Both the position numbers and the translations under genes were made by a program. Positions 21,419 to 33,491 of a stretch of DNA of 38,650 nt are shown one piece after another. Source of the DNA: Heterostelium multicystogenum. Taxonomy: Eukaryota; Evosea; Eumycetozoa; Acytosteliales; Acytosteliaceae. Numbering within the stretch: the stretch's first letter is position 1; each line of letters starts with the position of its first letter. Location of the stretch: contig RCNN01000222.1 in the NCBI GenBank assembly GCA_003667245.1, forward strand, positions 1-38,650, written 5' to 3'. Under the pieces are notes generated by a model that searched no databases, was not told the DNA's origin, and worked only from the letters and a program-made list of their open reading frames with translations.

Positions 21419-23165
21419 ATGAAAAGATCACATAAAGATATAGAAGATATAAAAGCAATGAGTACTTTACAATGCAAGCAACACAATAAGTCATTGAAGT
21501 TGGTTTGTCACAAGTGTAATCTATTGATGTGTTCAAGATGTTGCACCATCCACAATAAAATTGAAAATCATATAAGATTCTGTGATCATATCAATGATAT
21601 TATCGATCAATTAAATGATATCAATACCATTGATGATCATATCAATCAACAATCAACAAACAGCAGCAGTAATAATAATACCAACAAAGATCAAGCAAAT
21701 CATGATTCGAAATCATCGATCAAACAAAGATTGTTGTCAGTGTGGAGTTCATTAAAAACATGTTCATCAGAGATACAATCAATCACAACAACAGAACAAG
21801 AGATATCACAACACTTTGAACAATATCATCAATACCTCATCATTGAAGAACAAAGATTAAAGAACAGAATGAAAGAACACAAACAGATATTGACTGATCT
21901 AATCGAGAACAACATCAATCAATTGAAACATCTCATCAATATCATCAATATCAATAATCATTTGAATAACAACAAAGATACAACAGAAAACAAACATTAT
22001 AATAAGACAACAGACAATGATACAACAGATAAATATTTGATAACAACAATTATATCATCAATAGAATCATGTTCAACTTTATCATCATTCATCTCAGACA
22101 ACCAACAAACAATATTCAATGATCGATATAACCAACAATATGATATCAATCAAATGATCAAACAATACAACAATGATCACCAATCAATCATTTTATATCT
22201 GTTGAATCAATACAATCAATCATTTAATCAAAATACAATCGATGATATTGATCATCATTCATATTCATTGACAACCCAGCCATTCGATTCTGAATCAATG
22301 GAAACTTTAATAGAAAAATCAATACAATTGTCAATACAATCCAAATCATCAGTATCCTCATATATTTTCGCAACTCATCATAATGAAGTAACACTTACCA
22401 GTCTTTCAAACAATAATTCAATCGAACAATTCCATTTAAAATATTATTTCAATTCTACATTCCAATCAATTATCAAAGTTGGTGAATATATCTATGTATT
22501 TGGAGGTTTTAATATTCAAGAATTATATTCTAATCATCAAAACAAATGGATGAGATTTTCAATTAAAACAAAATCAGTTGAACACATTGGTATCATGGAA
22601 GGAATTCATCCTGACTTCACAATATCAGTTTGTTATGATGGTCAAGATCATATCTATTTGATTAGTGGTTATAAAGGAAATAGAATTGATAGATTCAACA
22701 TCAAAACAATGAAATTTGAATGTTATAATGAAGACTCACCCATGGTTGGTCAACAAGCATCTACAATGATATACAATGGAATTTTATACTCATTGTCAGA
22801 AAGAAATATTCTATACTCATTTGACTTGACAAACCAAACTTGGTTAGATCAACACTATATTAAATTGGATAAGAAAATATTCCTATCATGTCATGACAAC
22901 AATGGAAATTTCTACTTTTATAGAAAATATTTCTTCAAATTCAATGTCTTGACCAAGAAAAAAAACCAAACTCAAAAAGAATCCGAGCAAATATAGTGGT
23001 ATTTTTCCAATTTACCATCAAGTATCAGCAACAGAGAGTTACATTTATTTTTTAGATCCAGAAAATTGTGCTTACGGTAACTTCAAATATTCAATTGAGA
23101 GAGATGAGTACGAACGATTCTATTTGGGCAAACTAAAAAGCTGGTGGTCATTGATTGCTTTTTAG
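21419..23165 (+). CDS. B-box zinc finger / kelch-like protein, copy 3 (nearly intact)
   Basis: The best preserved member of the family. MKRSHKDIEDIKAMSTLQCK starts at 21419. The B-box (residues about 17-48) has CKQH, CHKC, CSRC and HNKIENH. An Asn/Gln-rich linker and coiled coil follow (about 60-215), then the propeller half from about residue 300: VGEYIYVFGGFNIQELYSNH (with about nine residues not in copy 1), ISVCYDGQDHIYLISG, MIYNGILYSLSERNILYSF and CHDNNGNFYFYRKYFFKFNV. The frame breaks at about 22960, where a run of eight A replaces the seven in copy 1. Beyond it the other frame continues SGIFPIYHQVSATESYIYFL to a stop at 23163-23165. Either a shorter, 525-residue protein is made (to 22996), or the extra A is an error and the full ~580 residues exist. 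The function is unknown; no RING is seen. Confidence 0.8.
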
Positions 23166-23262
23166 ACTACTTTAAAAAATAAAATACCTGATTCTTAAGT
23201 TTATTTTTGGTATGGATGTTTTTTAGACTACTTTACAAATAAATACATGATTTTAATGTTTA
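23159..23262 (+). repeat. Tandem duplication of the gene's 3' end
   Basis: Two ~45-base units, at about 23159-23203 and 23220-23262, both begin TTTTTAGACTACTTTA and end in AAGTTTA or AATGTTTA. Copy 1 has only one. The second unit keeps the form seen next to copy 1 (…GATTTTAATGTTTAATA). Confidence 0.75.
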
Positions 23263-23418
23263 ATATTATCATATTCTTCACTAAAAAATACAGACACGAC
23301 AAACCTAGGTGTTTCTTGATGGACATTTTTATTATATTTACTAGTAAATAATAATTATATGGTAATACAAATGAAAGCCATTATTATTGATATTTTTTGT
23401 TTCAAATTGAACCCATCT

Positions 23419-26135
23419 TTAATCATAATATTTGGATTGAGTATCTGAAAGTTTGGATCGAGCATAGATGTATGATGGATCATCTTCAAATTCGTCTTCG
23501 TCTTCATCTTCGAAATAATCTGGGTATTTGGTATTTGGTGAAGTATGCTTTTCGTTGGAACTACAAATGTTCTTAACCCATTTGTCTTCATAGTCGTAGA
23601 GCCAATCGGCTGCCTTTTCAAGATCGTCTTTAGACTCAATGAGTGCTCTCTCAATGATATCGTCAGTCAATGATGGGAACAGCTCAACCAACTGCTCAAA
23701 GGTAAGGATATCTTGTGAGTTTCCGTCATCTACGTTGGAGTTACCTTGATTGTTGATTTGATAGGTCAAAACCGAGTTGATAGCATCGACATCATTGGTG
23801 GCACCTGACTTCTTTACCATTTCGAAGCACTCTTCGACGGTGAGATCCAACATATCAGAGAGACGGCTGGCGATATCTGAGATTTCTCCTTCAGTCAACT
23901 TCTTTTCATCTACAAACGCTGCGTTAGCTTCCTTCTTTTTCAAGAGGGTTGCCTTCTTATTAAAGAGGGTATCTTGAGCTTTTTTCAAGGTGGCTGGGTC
24001 GATTTCTGGAGGCTCAACGAAAGCCTGATTGCTGATTGCAACATAGAGAATCTCATTGTACATGATCTCATCTGGGTGTCTAATTTGTCCTCCATATTGA
24101 TTGTAGAGGACCAATTGGGATGGATCAGTGTTTTGGAATTCACTGATATTTGCTTTTTGGAGGCTTGAGAGGATGGCTTCTCTTAGTCTGCTAAATTGTG
24201 ATGGAATAAAGAATGTACCGATCTCGTTGTTGGTTCCATTTAAGTGGACTAAGCAACGAAGTGAACGAACACGACTGTATTCTGGCTTGCTATTGGTCTT
24301 ATTTGTGTCTCTTTCCTGGAGAATCTTATATACTTTTTGAATGTTACCACGTAGAATGGTGAGCACCAAAGCTCTGTCTTTTGGTAACATATCGGTTCTT
24401 GTAGTTTCTTGGAGATAGAAGAGCAGATCTTCAATAATCTTTTTCTTTAACTTGTTCTTAGTTGACTTTAGCTGGAAAATGAAGTTGGTATAGATGGCTG
24501 AGATTTTGTTGCTAGAGTTTTTGTTCAAAAGATAATCAGATAAGATAGAGGATGTAGCTTCGTCAGTCTCTGTGAGGTGTGAAGTAAAACGGGCGAGCTT
24601 TTTGGATGTTCCAACTTTGCAGTTGTAGTGAGAGCCAGACCACTTTGATCCACAAATATAGCAGAATTGGTATTGGCATTTGGAGCATGACATATGGTTA
24701 CATCCCTCATTACGCTGAATTGGGAATTTACATTGGTAGCAGAGAGTAGTGTTTTCTGCCATCCACAAATAGTTGGCAAAGTCTTCCTCCTGAACAAAAT
24801 TGTAATCGCAAGGTGATGGCCAATGCAACTCGTTCTTTCCACAGTAGAGGCAAATGGTTTGTTTACAGCTACATGACATGTAAGGAATGTAGTCCTTTTT
24901 TCCCTTTGGAAAAATGAGTCGCTTGCATCCCTTGGATGAACACCACTTGGAGCGAGTGATTGTAGCTGCATCATTAATATACATGGTTCTGAGATGGTTG
25001 GCATTACGATCTGGGATAATAGTGGCAATAGTAACGTGGTCGATCATCACTGGGCAACCAGGTGCACAGCAACGAATAGGTGAAGCAACACCATTTCCAT
25101 CATTAATAGAAGCAACTAGATACTCAGAGACACAACCTCTACAGAAACGATGTCCACAATAGAATTCGATTGGCTCATCAATGTCGCAGTAGCAAATAGT
25201 GCACTCTCCACCTGTTTCATTTAAAAATCTATGCTTTTCTATATTGGCGCAGCCATAAGAATCAATTTTGGTCATTGACTTTTTCAAGGATACGATATTG
25301 AATCTATGTTTAAACAAGAAATTGCTAGCAACTGATGGTGGAACATCATAATCCGCTGAAACCTGTGCAATCATGTCATTCAATTGATTTAAAAATGAAA
25401 CCTAATGATTCGAAATAGATATGAGTTTAATAAAGATAAATATTTAATAACATTTGAAACTTAAAGATCTACTTACACTGGTAATAGTTGATAGCTCTTT
25501 AAAATTGGTTGGGAATATCTCTTTAAGTTCTGGAATTAATTTTGGTACTGGTATAATTGATGTGGCAATATGATCGTTTGAAAACTTTGGCAATAGCAGT
25601 AACCAATGATACTATATCACGTGAAGTTTGCTTGACAAGTTCGACTTGGATGATGTCTTGAAGTGAATCCTCGGTGGCACGTACAATAATGGATTTATCG
25701 GTGATACCAGTGGTTTCATTGTATTGGTTGTCGATCAAATAAATAGAGCAGCTAACATTACAGTTGTCATTACTCAAATGTACAAAGGCACAATATGGGT
25801 ATGACTCACCAATGATAACGTTTGCCTTGCCAAGGAGATTTTGGAGCTCGCGGCAATGTCCAATGAAAACACTATTTGAGTGATAGGAACGATCGGCATT
25901 GATCGCTTGTGATGGGAGGGGTTCATTGCTGGAGGAGACTCTCAGTGAATAAGTAGGAGAGTCATCATCTTGATCAGCACCCTTGGTCATAGTGCTGATG
26001 GTTACATCGAGCAATTGATTATTATAAGCATTTTGAATATTAGTCAAACGACGTCCATCCTTTTGTCTTTATACGAATCAACTCCTTCAAATTGGAATCG
26101 ATTTTGAATCTTTGGACAATTATTGAAATTAGTCC
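23419..26135 (-). CDS. RBR-type E3 ubiquitin ligase with doublecortin-like and UBA/CUE-like parts
   Basis: The large 3' exon (25401-23419) follows a 75-bp intron (25402-25476). Counting from the leucine codon at 25383, RING1 is at 61-110 (CTIC, CGHRFCRGC), the in-between-RING domain at 148-192 (KWCSSKGCKR, CSCKQTICLYC), and RING2 at 215-255 (LCYQCKFPIQRNEGCNHMSC). The cysteine in EGCNHM (228) is the expected catalytic one that carries ubiquitin. Residues 373-455 resemble a doublecortin-type fold (GTFFIPSQFSRLREAILSSL; PDEIMYNEILYVA). Residues 500-545 and 562-600 look like UBA and CUE ubiquitin-binding helices (LVELFPSLTDDIIERALIES). The tail is acidic. The 5' exon (about 25477-26135) encodes about 215 residues of unknown fold. 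Its frame breaks near 25575 and 26062, both beside A runs. No start codon is clear. The target is unknown. Confidence 0.8.
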
Positions 26136-27177
26136 TTGAAAAGTTAATTTTGGATCAATTGAAAAAAGTTAATGTGACCTATAGTTGTTATTATTATTGT
26201 GTTGGATTTGAATTTCAACAGTTAGTAGATGTTATTCAACTTTGACCCTATATTAATCTTTTAATAGATATTGGAACACATACATTTTGATATGTAATTA
26301 TAAATCTCTTTCTGAAATCTGGTAAAATCAATTGATAAATATAAATCTTTTTTATTAGCTTTTGACATAATATTCTATTCTATATTATTACAGATATTAT
26401 TGCTGATATAAATACAAATGATAATTATTACTGTTTGTTGAGTTAGTTTCTAATAACCCTGTTTGATTAAGGGTAATTGAATGAAGATATGCAATGAAAT
26501 TGAATTGCTTATAAATGAATGGTTTAAGTATTTAAAGTTTAATTAAATCTAATTCAATAATAAGTTTAATTTTGTGATAAAATTACAAGAATCAAATTAA
26601 AGGGTATGTCATACTCAGCAAAAAACAGGGCTTGAATCAATCAATAGAAAAAAAAAAGAATCTTTTGATCAAGCAATAGATCGGTTAAAAAATTTAAATT
26701 TAATATAATTTATCGTTTTTAAAAACGTTATTCTGCAAAGAAAGTGACTATTGATAGTTTAGAAATAAAATGGAATGAAATTTCATACAATACCATTCTA
26801 ATTTGTTAACAATGATTTCTCGTGAATATGAGAAATAGTTTCTTTTAGGAAATGTAATTGTGTAACACAATCATTCCAATTTGATTAAATCATTCTAAAT
26901 TTGTAGACCCAGAAATATTTACTGATAATTATTGATTATTTATACAACTTTATTTGTTTGGTTTTTTGGTTTAGTGTATGATTTGATTTGATTTGATTTG
27001 ATTTGATTTGATTTGATATGATTTGATTTGATTCTAGTTGTTATTATTATTATGAGTAATATTATTATGGAATTGGTAATTGGTGTATTTGGTTTGGAAG
27101 ATTGGGTTCGATAAATATGATTGACTTGTTTTGGTTTGAATTGAATGGATGGCTAAAAAATTAAAAAGGCATAAAAA
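26136..27177. other. Intergenic region between two minus-strand genes
   Basis: AT-rich, with no coding signal seen. It must hold the promoter, and possibly a first exon, of the RBR ligase gene on its left side, and the 3' region of the RhoGAP/GEF gene on its right. A five-base repeat lies at 26980-27034. Confidence 0.5.
26980..27034. repeat. (GATTT)n tandem repeat
   Basis: About eleven GATTT units, one altered to GATAT, about 150 bases after the stop codon of the RhoGAP/GEF gene. Confidence 0.85.
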
Positions 27178-30100
27178 CTAAACAGAGAAATATCCACTTG
27201 TATTGATTTTACCATCTTTTGATAAACCTTTGGGTTGCTTGATACGAAGTGTCTTTGATTTGTGTGGTGATCTTGATCCCATTTCAATACCGGTGCTTGC
27301 ACTCAACATTGATGCAGTGTTGAATTTGTCGTTTTGCTCCTTGAGGTTGTTGACTACTTGACGAGTGATTCGTAGTCGTCTTGCTTTGGACGGGTGTACT
27401 GCAAGACCTCTTGGAGAATGAGGTAGTATCTGGCGATACGTCTGAGTGGCTCTGCCAACAAGTGCTTGAGCTCTGCCTTCTCGTTGGACTCGATGTTACG
27501 CAAGTGGATGGCGAACAACGAGTACTTCTCAATGCAGCTCTCAATAGTGAGAAGTGACGAGTTGTGGTGCTGCACGTAGTAGTTGTAGAGCTTGAGGAAA
27601 CCTCCTTGTTCGAGGAAAAGATCGAGAGTATTGGCTTCTGCTCCCATTGCTCAATACGCTCCTTGAGCACTGATGCGAATTTTATGTGGCAGTTCAAGAG
27701 TGTTTCGAAATTGGAACAGATATCGAGACCTTCGGAGTATGATACAAGAGGATTGGGTGTGTCCAGTGACTTACGAATGGGCGAAAGGAACACGTTCTGA
27801 ATGTATTGGAGTGAAGTAACGTACTCCTGTTCGGAGGACGAGAGTTCCTCTGCCAGCTTTTGCTTCTTCAAAGCATTCTTTTCGTCTTGGATACGGTTGA
27901 ATCCCTTGGATCCCTCGTTTTGGAGAACGGACTCACCGAATGCCGACTGAATCATCTCTTGACGTGCAGTCTCGATGGTGTCTTTGAATGTCTTTATCCA
28001 GAAATCACGGTCCTTAACATTCTCGCAGAGGAACTTGTAGGTACCTTCCTGACTGATAATCTTGATAACACCTGCCTCGTCAGTGGTGTTGAGCGATGCT
28101 GTTTGAAGATTAATGAACTGCTTGAATTTCTTCTTTTCCTTGCCAGACTTTGTGAGCAACAATGCATCTGAGAAGAGGAACAAATAGAACTTGTCCTTCT
28201 TTGTGTTGAGTGGTCCCTCATGTACGAATTTCTTACGTCGTTCGAGCATGTGAGGTGGCAAGTTCTTGATGGTCTCTTGGATCTGTTGGATCTTGGTGTA
28301 GTTGTCTTCCTCACTCTTCTTGTAGTTGATTGTCTCTGCAAAGTCTTTAATGGTACCGAGTGCTTCGCAAAGTTGATCGAAATCCTCGTGTGAGTTGTCA
28401 GTGTACTTAAGCAAGTCTTGTAGAAGCAAGACGTAACGTGGAATACGCTGGACTGGCAAGATCAAAAAGGATTCGACATTAAGTCCAGAGAATTTTCTCA
28501 CTGTAGTCGAGGGTCTTGACGAAATTACGGAACTCGTTGTTCTTTTCTTTGCACAACTTGAGCGAGACAATCGACTTATCATAGTTGTTGACGTAATGCT
28601 TGTAGAGCTTGATGAATGAGGTGTTGTTGCAGAAGATGTCACCCATCTTTGGCTTGTCATCCCAGATTAACATACGATCCTCAAGCGCTCTAAGAATATT
28701 GGTCTTGTGGGCGTTGAGAATGACCTCCAGACAGGAGAAGGTGTTGAGCATCTCCTCGGACAAACAGTAGGTCTTGTTATTTTTTCTGGATGGCTCAATG
28801 AAATGCTCAAGGATGCAGTTGAGTTGCTTAACATAGGTTCGCTCGGTGGTAAGCATCTCTTCGGCACGCTCCTTACGCTTCTTTCTGATCTCGGCGACTT
28901 TGGCTTCGTCAATGATAGGACTGGTGAACTCGTCGAGATTAACGGGTGGAGGTGGCAATGGGATGTCAAGTCCAGAGGCAAGCGAGGAGGAGTCGTCTAC
29001 GGATGAAGTGTCGGAGCTGTCCATGCTGTTTGGAAGTGACGATGGTGGAGGTGGGAGAGGCATAGAAAATACAGGTGGAGGTGGAATATCTGTGGTGATC
29101 TTAATAGAATTTACATTGCTTGGTTCCGGTGAACATGGTGAGAATGGAGGTGGTGGTAAATTATTCAAATCGATGGGTGGTGGTGCCTTGACTGGAGTGA
29201 CAACAGCTGAGAGTGGAGCAGGGATAGTCTCACCTGGCAGTGAGAGAGGTGGAGGAGGTGGAGGAGTATGCAGACTAAACTCAATGAATGAGCCGGATTT
29301 CGAGCTGCTGACAGTTGCGTTTGGTTGGGGTGGTGTTGTCTGGACGCCAGGCAGACGGGAAGGTAACAAAGGTGGTGGTAAAGTTAAGCTTGGTGGAATG
29401 GTACCAGAGAAGGAGAGCTTCGGTGTAATTGACATTACTTTACCTAAATCTGGCGATGTGTTTGAGCTGTTGTTGTTGTTACTTGATACAAATGAACCTG
29501 AACGACTGACATTCTGGCTTGAGGATGATGAAGATACGGTCTTGGAACTGCTGTTTAAGGAGAGAGAACTACCTGGTGTCATCACTGGTGCAACTAATGG
29601 TGGAGGTGGAGTGGACAAAACTGGGGTGGTGGAATCGATCCGCTAGATGTAAGATTCAGCTTGGATGTGCTTGGTGTTATCTTTGGTGAGTTGGTGAGTG
29701 AAGATGACGATCCGCTTGATTTATGAGTTGGAGGAACATTGGTTGCTGGCGAGGTTAGCTGACCAGCACTCGAAGCCAATGGTGTGCGCTTGGTTCCGTT
29801 ATTGAACGAGTTGGAATTGGACGAAGAAATGGGTGTTGGAGTCGAGAGCACTGGGGGTGGTGGAAGTCCAGCATTGTTGCTTATCAATGTTGTGGTGGTA
29901 GTTGTAGTTGTGGTGGTTGTCTGCTGAGTGGTGGTAGTTGTTGTAGTGATAATGGTGCAATCGGCTTGCTGATCTAAATCTGGAATTGGAATTAAAGTAA
30001 CAGGTGTATTTGGAGGTGGTACAGCAATGATTTCGACATACGATGCTGGGAAGTAACCAACACGACCATTGAACTCTCCTTTCATCCAACCTTCCTCAGA

Positions 30101-31120
30101 CTTTATATCCAACAATGTAATCTGGTCATCCTTGGCGAATGGCAGATGCCACTGTCCACTGGTTTGGTATGGATACAATGCACGTGCATACAGAAATTCA
30201 GGATTCGATTCTGAATTTGGTAACGAAGATGACAATGAGAGTTTTGATCCAGACTCCAATGATTTTGGTAAAACTGGTGAAGGAATATCAGTGCTTGAAG
30301 TTGATAAATGGTGAGTTATCTAAATAAAACAAACACAATATTAGAAATGGATATTCTTTGGAAAGAAGAACCAACCAACTACTAACCTTTGATATATATG
30401 AAATCTCGTCAATTAAATATTTAATGGTATTACTGACATGGGTGGAATCCTCCATAATTTGGTGAAGACTCTCCTTTTTGATGTCTAAGAATATTTGGTG
30501 CAAATACAACGGCCAGATTGGTGGATGTCATCTTGTTGACACTGCAATTGGACGATACCTTGTTTAAAAATGTCATCATAAATAATACTAAATCTCTATT
30601 CACTTTTGGCAAACCATATATAAGCATTCTTAAATGCAACATTCTTTGTAAAAAATCTGGATTCTCTGCAGGTTCCAAAACAAAATGAAACGATTAGTTT
30701 TCCACAATAATTATTGTTGTCTTTGTACTGGCTCATTGCATAACTTACTTATAACTTTGATAAATGTGGAATAATATCTCCAAATGAAAAGTGGCTCTGG
30801 TAGCTCTCTTAAGTATAATTTCAATACTCCTGCGATTGTATGTATGTCGGCATTGGTAAATTTCGATAGATCCGCTTTACCTCATTATAATCTTTTTTAA
30901 TCACCTGAATCAGCTGACCATTACCAGGAATTCTGAATAATCCTTCCTCATTGATGGCATTGTGTGACTCAAGCCATCCAATCGTCTCGATCACTATAAA
31001 TGGTAGTTCTTTTGGATAGTTTGGATATTCAATCTGAGGTTTCTTGTCTGCTTGTGAATTGACTAGAGTTTCAAGATCGACTCCAAACACCTGCTGGTTT
31101 GGTGATATTGTACTAGCCAT
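27178..31120 (-). CDS. RhoGAP-SH3-DH-PH-DH signalling protein
   Basis: A Rho-family GTPase regulator of about 1264 residues once frame breaks are bridged. Start ATG 31120; introns 30666-30748 and 30320-30386; stop 27178-27180. RhoGAP (about 10-215) has the arginine finger in [11 protein letters not shown], then [29 protein letters not shown] and [15 protein letters not shown]3 (about 260-316): [38 protein letters not shown] long proline/serine-rich linker follows. DH1 (about 700-890): [36 protein letters not shown] (about 905-1010) contains [22 protein letters not shown]2 (about 1030-1210): [36 protein letters not shown]; no second PH follows. Frame breaks near 30886, 30487, 29625, 28490, 27635 and 27353 lie mostly in G, A or C runs. 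Both switching a GTPase off (GAP) and on (GEF) are predicted. It likely acts on the actin cytoskeleton. Confidence 0.85.
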
Positions 31121-31255
31121 TATTTTAATTGATTTAGTTGACTTATTTTGGTTTGGTTTGATTGGTTTGTTTTGGAAATAATACACTAACTAATATAACA
31201 CACTATATATCTATTTATCTATATAATAAATAAAATTATTATGAACTACTAATAC

Positions 31256-31256
<1 letters not shown>

Positions 31257-31291
<35 letters not shown>
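31257..31291. repeat. (ATT)n microsatellite
   Basis: About eleven ATT units, roughly 140 bases upstream of the RhoGAP/GEF start codon. Confidence 0.85.
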
Positions 31292-31292
<1 letters not shown>

Positions 31293-31996
31293 CACTGAGT
31301 TCCTTCTATTGGTAATATATCTATTTCTATTTCTAATTTTAATTTTGGTCAACTAAATTTCTAAATCTATTATATGGTTGATTATATTATACTAAACTAA
31401 TACTAATACTACTACTATTTTAATGATGATGGTAGATAGGTAGGTTATAGATATTTAATAAAGAAAGAAAAATATAATGTTAGTATTATATATTTTTAAT
31501 TAAAATTATATAGTATATATATTTCTGTTAGTGATTATTGGTATTATTATTATTGGTATTGTTATTATTATTATTGTGGTTGGTGTGCTTGCTTCTTTCT
31601 TTTATTTTCTTTTCCTTCCTTTCCACCTTTTTGCACTGCTTTTGCTTTTTTTCAGGATGGATAAAGATAAAAATCGAATGTGATAACACAATCATATGAT
31701 TTATGTTAAGTTGATATTTTGTTATTATAATTGTTTGTTTTGTTTCCCAAAACCAAAGAGGTAAATTAATCAATCAATCAAACAAACAATCTCTATACTG
31801 TATATAAATATATTGTGTGAAAAGCAGGCAAATAAACAACAATATAAATTTAAATATTGTCGTTGTTTGTTTGGTTTTGATGGTTGGTGATTCTATTGTG
31901 GAGGTATTGCATGATGATGGATTGTTTTTGTTGCTTGGATGTATGTGAGATTGTTGTTGTTGTTGTTATTTTGATAATTTTTAAATTTGATCAAGT

Positions 31997-32016
31997 GTGA
32001 GTGAGTGAGTGAGTGA
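31997..32016. repeat. (GTGA)n short tandem repeat
   Basis: Five GTGA units within the gene-poor region. Confidence 0.7.
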
Positions 32017-33478
32017 AAAGGTGGGTTTGGAGTTAGAGATGTGGTATTTTTTGTGCTTATGTTACAAATTGTAGTTCGATATCAAATTGAAGCAATTGTG
32101 AAACTTTGATTGATTGACAGATAGATCTTATGATTGTTTGGTTTGTTTTTTTGATAATATTAAGTTAAAGTTGTTAAAATTAAGATTTCTGTGGATTGAT
32201 GATGATGATTATTATTTTATATTCTGTTCTATTCTATTTGTTAGTTACCAAAATGGTATCGCTTATATTGTTTTAGCAGGCAAGTACTGAGTTAACTTGA
32301 AATGAATTTTAACAATCAAATCTAATGTTTGTAAGAGATTTCGGGAAATCAATTTTATAAATTAAATTGGTTGTTGTTTCTTATCCAAATAGAGAATATT
32401 TGATCAATCAATCGATAATTTAAATGAATCTAAAAAAAATGAGAGAATGATGTTGACCGTTTGAATATTTAAAGATTGTGTTTTTTGTATAATAGTTGTG
32501 CTGGTAAACTATCAATTTCCGATTTAGAACAACAGTATTAACAAATAAATATTTATACTGGATGTTATATTCATAATTATGGTCAATTTGAAATTATTCA
32601 AACATGATATTATTTGTGAACTATTATAATTAGTATAAAAAAATTATTATTATTATGATTATGATTACTATATACTCTTACTATATTATTCTTGTCTGAA
32701 TTTTTTTTTGCAGTAGTATTATTACTATTATTTTAATAGTTAGTTTAAATAAATTCAATGGTTATAGTCAAATATAATTTAATTATTTTGAATAAAAGTT
32801 AGTTATAGTAATTAGTAAATAGTAATATGGAAAATAATTTGATTCATTCAATGGCATTGATCAGATAGAACATCCATGATAAAATTTTGAAAACTCTAAA
32901 GGTGTTTTAGATGAAGTGGTTGGTTGGATGGATTGATTTGATTTGGTACACCTCCAAAGGGGCAATGGCCAAATTTAAATTGGAAACACATTCCACACAA
33001 TATCAAAATAAATATTATTTACTTGAGTCTGCTAATAATTGATAAGTTATCCAATTTAGAGTTACGTCAATTCTGGTTCTCTTGTGCAGTTGAAAATAAT
33101 AAATATGGTTTGCTCTAATATTAAATGTTAAAGCTGCTGTGTTGTTGTTGTGTTCTGTATTCTATAGAAGAGTAACAAATAAATAAATATAACTGCGACT
33201 AAATGGAATGGATTCCAGTCATTCACATATTATAATTTGTTTGTTTCATTCATTCGATTTTTATTTCAAACAAAAACACAAAACAAAACATTGAGATGGC
33301 AAATTTGATTTGGATTGGATATATAAATGTTGTTGCTATAGACTGTTGTTATTTATGACTTCAAATTCCAAAGGGGTTTAGTGGAGGTGATACAAGCTGT
33401 GTGAGTGGTACTGGGTGATGGATAAATATAGATTCTTCCAAACACACATTTGAAATTTATAACTGAAACATTGAAAAA

Positions 33479-33491
33479 ACACACACACACA
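33479..33491. repeat. (AC)n short tandem repeat
   Basis: A run of alternating A and C in the gene-poor region. Confidence 0.7.

Larger units (their letters stand above)
21379..23360 (+). repeat. Right arm of ~2 kb inverted duplication
   Basis: Holds B-box/kelch copy 3 with its flanks and matches the reverse complement of 8607-10590. Shared 3' flank: TGGACATTTTTATTATATTT followed by ACTAGTAAATAATAATTATA near 23322-23360. It lacks the ~95-base segment with the palindrome seen in the left arm, and has its own tandem duplication at 23159-23262. Confidence 0.8.

Noticed and set aside
24914..25162. Open frames on the plus strand across the RBR gene
   Set aside because: They are antisense to conserved zinc-ligand domains and have no domain of their own.
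26980..27034. CRISPR-like or telomere-like array
   Set aside because: A simple five-base repeat without spacers; not a CRISPR array, and not located at a chromosome end as far as can be seen.
28846..29646. Long Gly-rich open frame on the plus strand
   Set aside because: It is the antisense of the proline/serine-rich linker (CCA codons read as TGG/GGT) of the RhoGAP/GEF protein.
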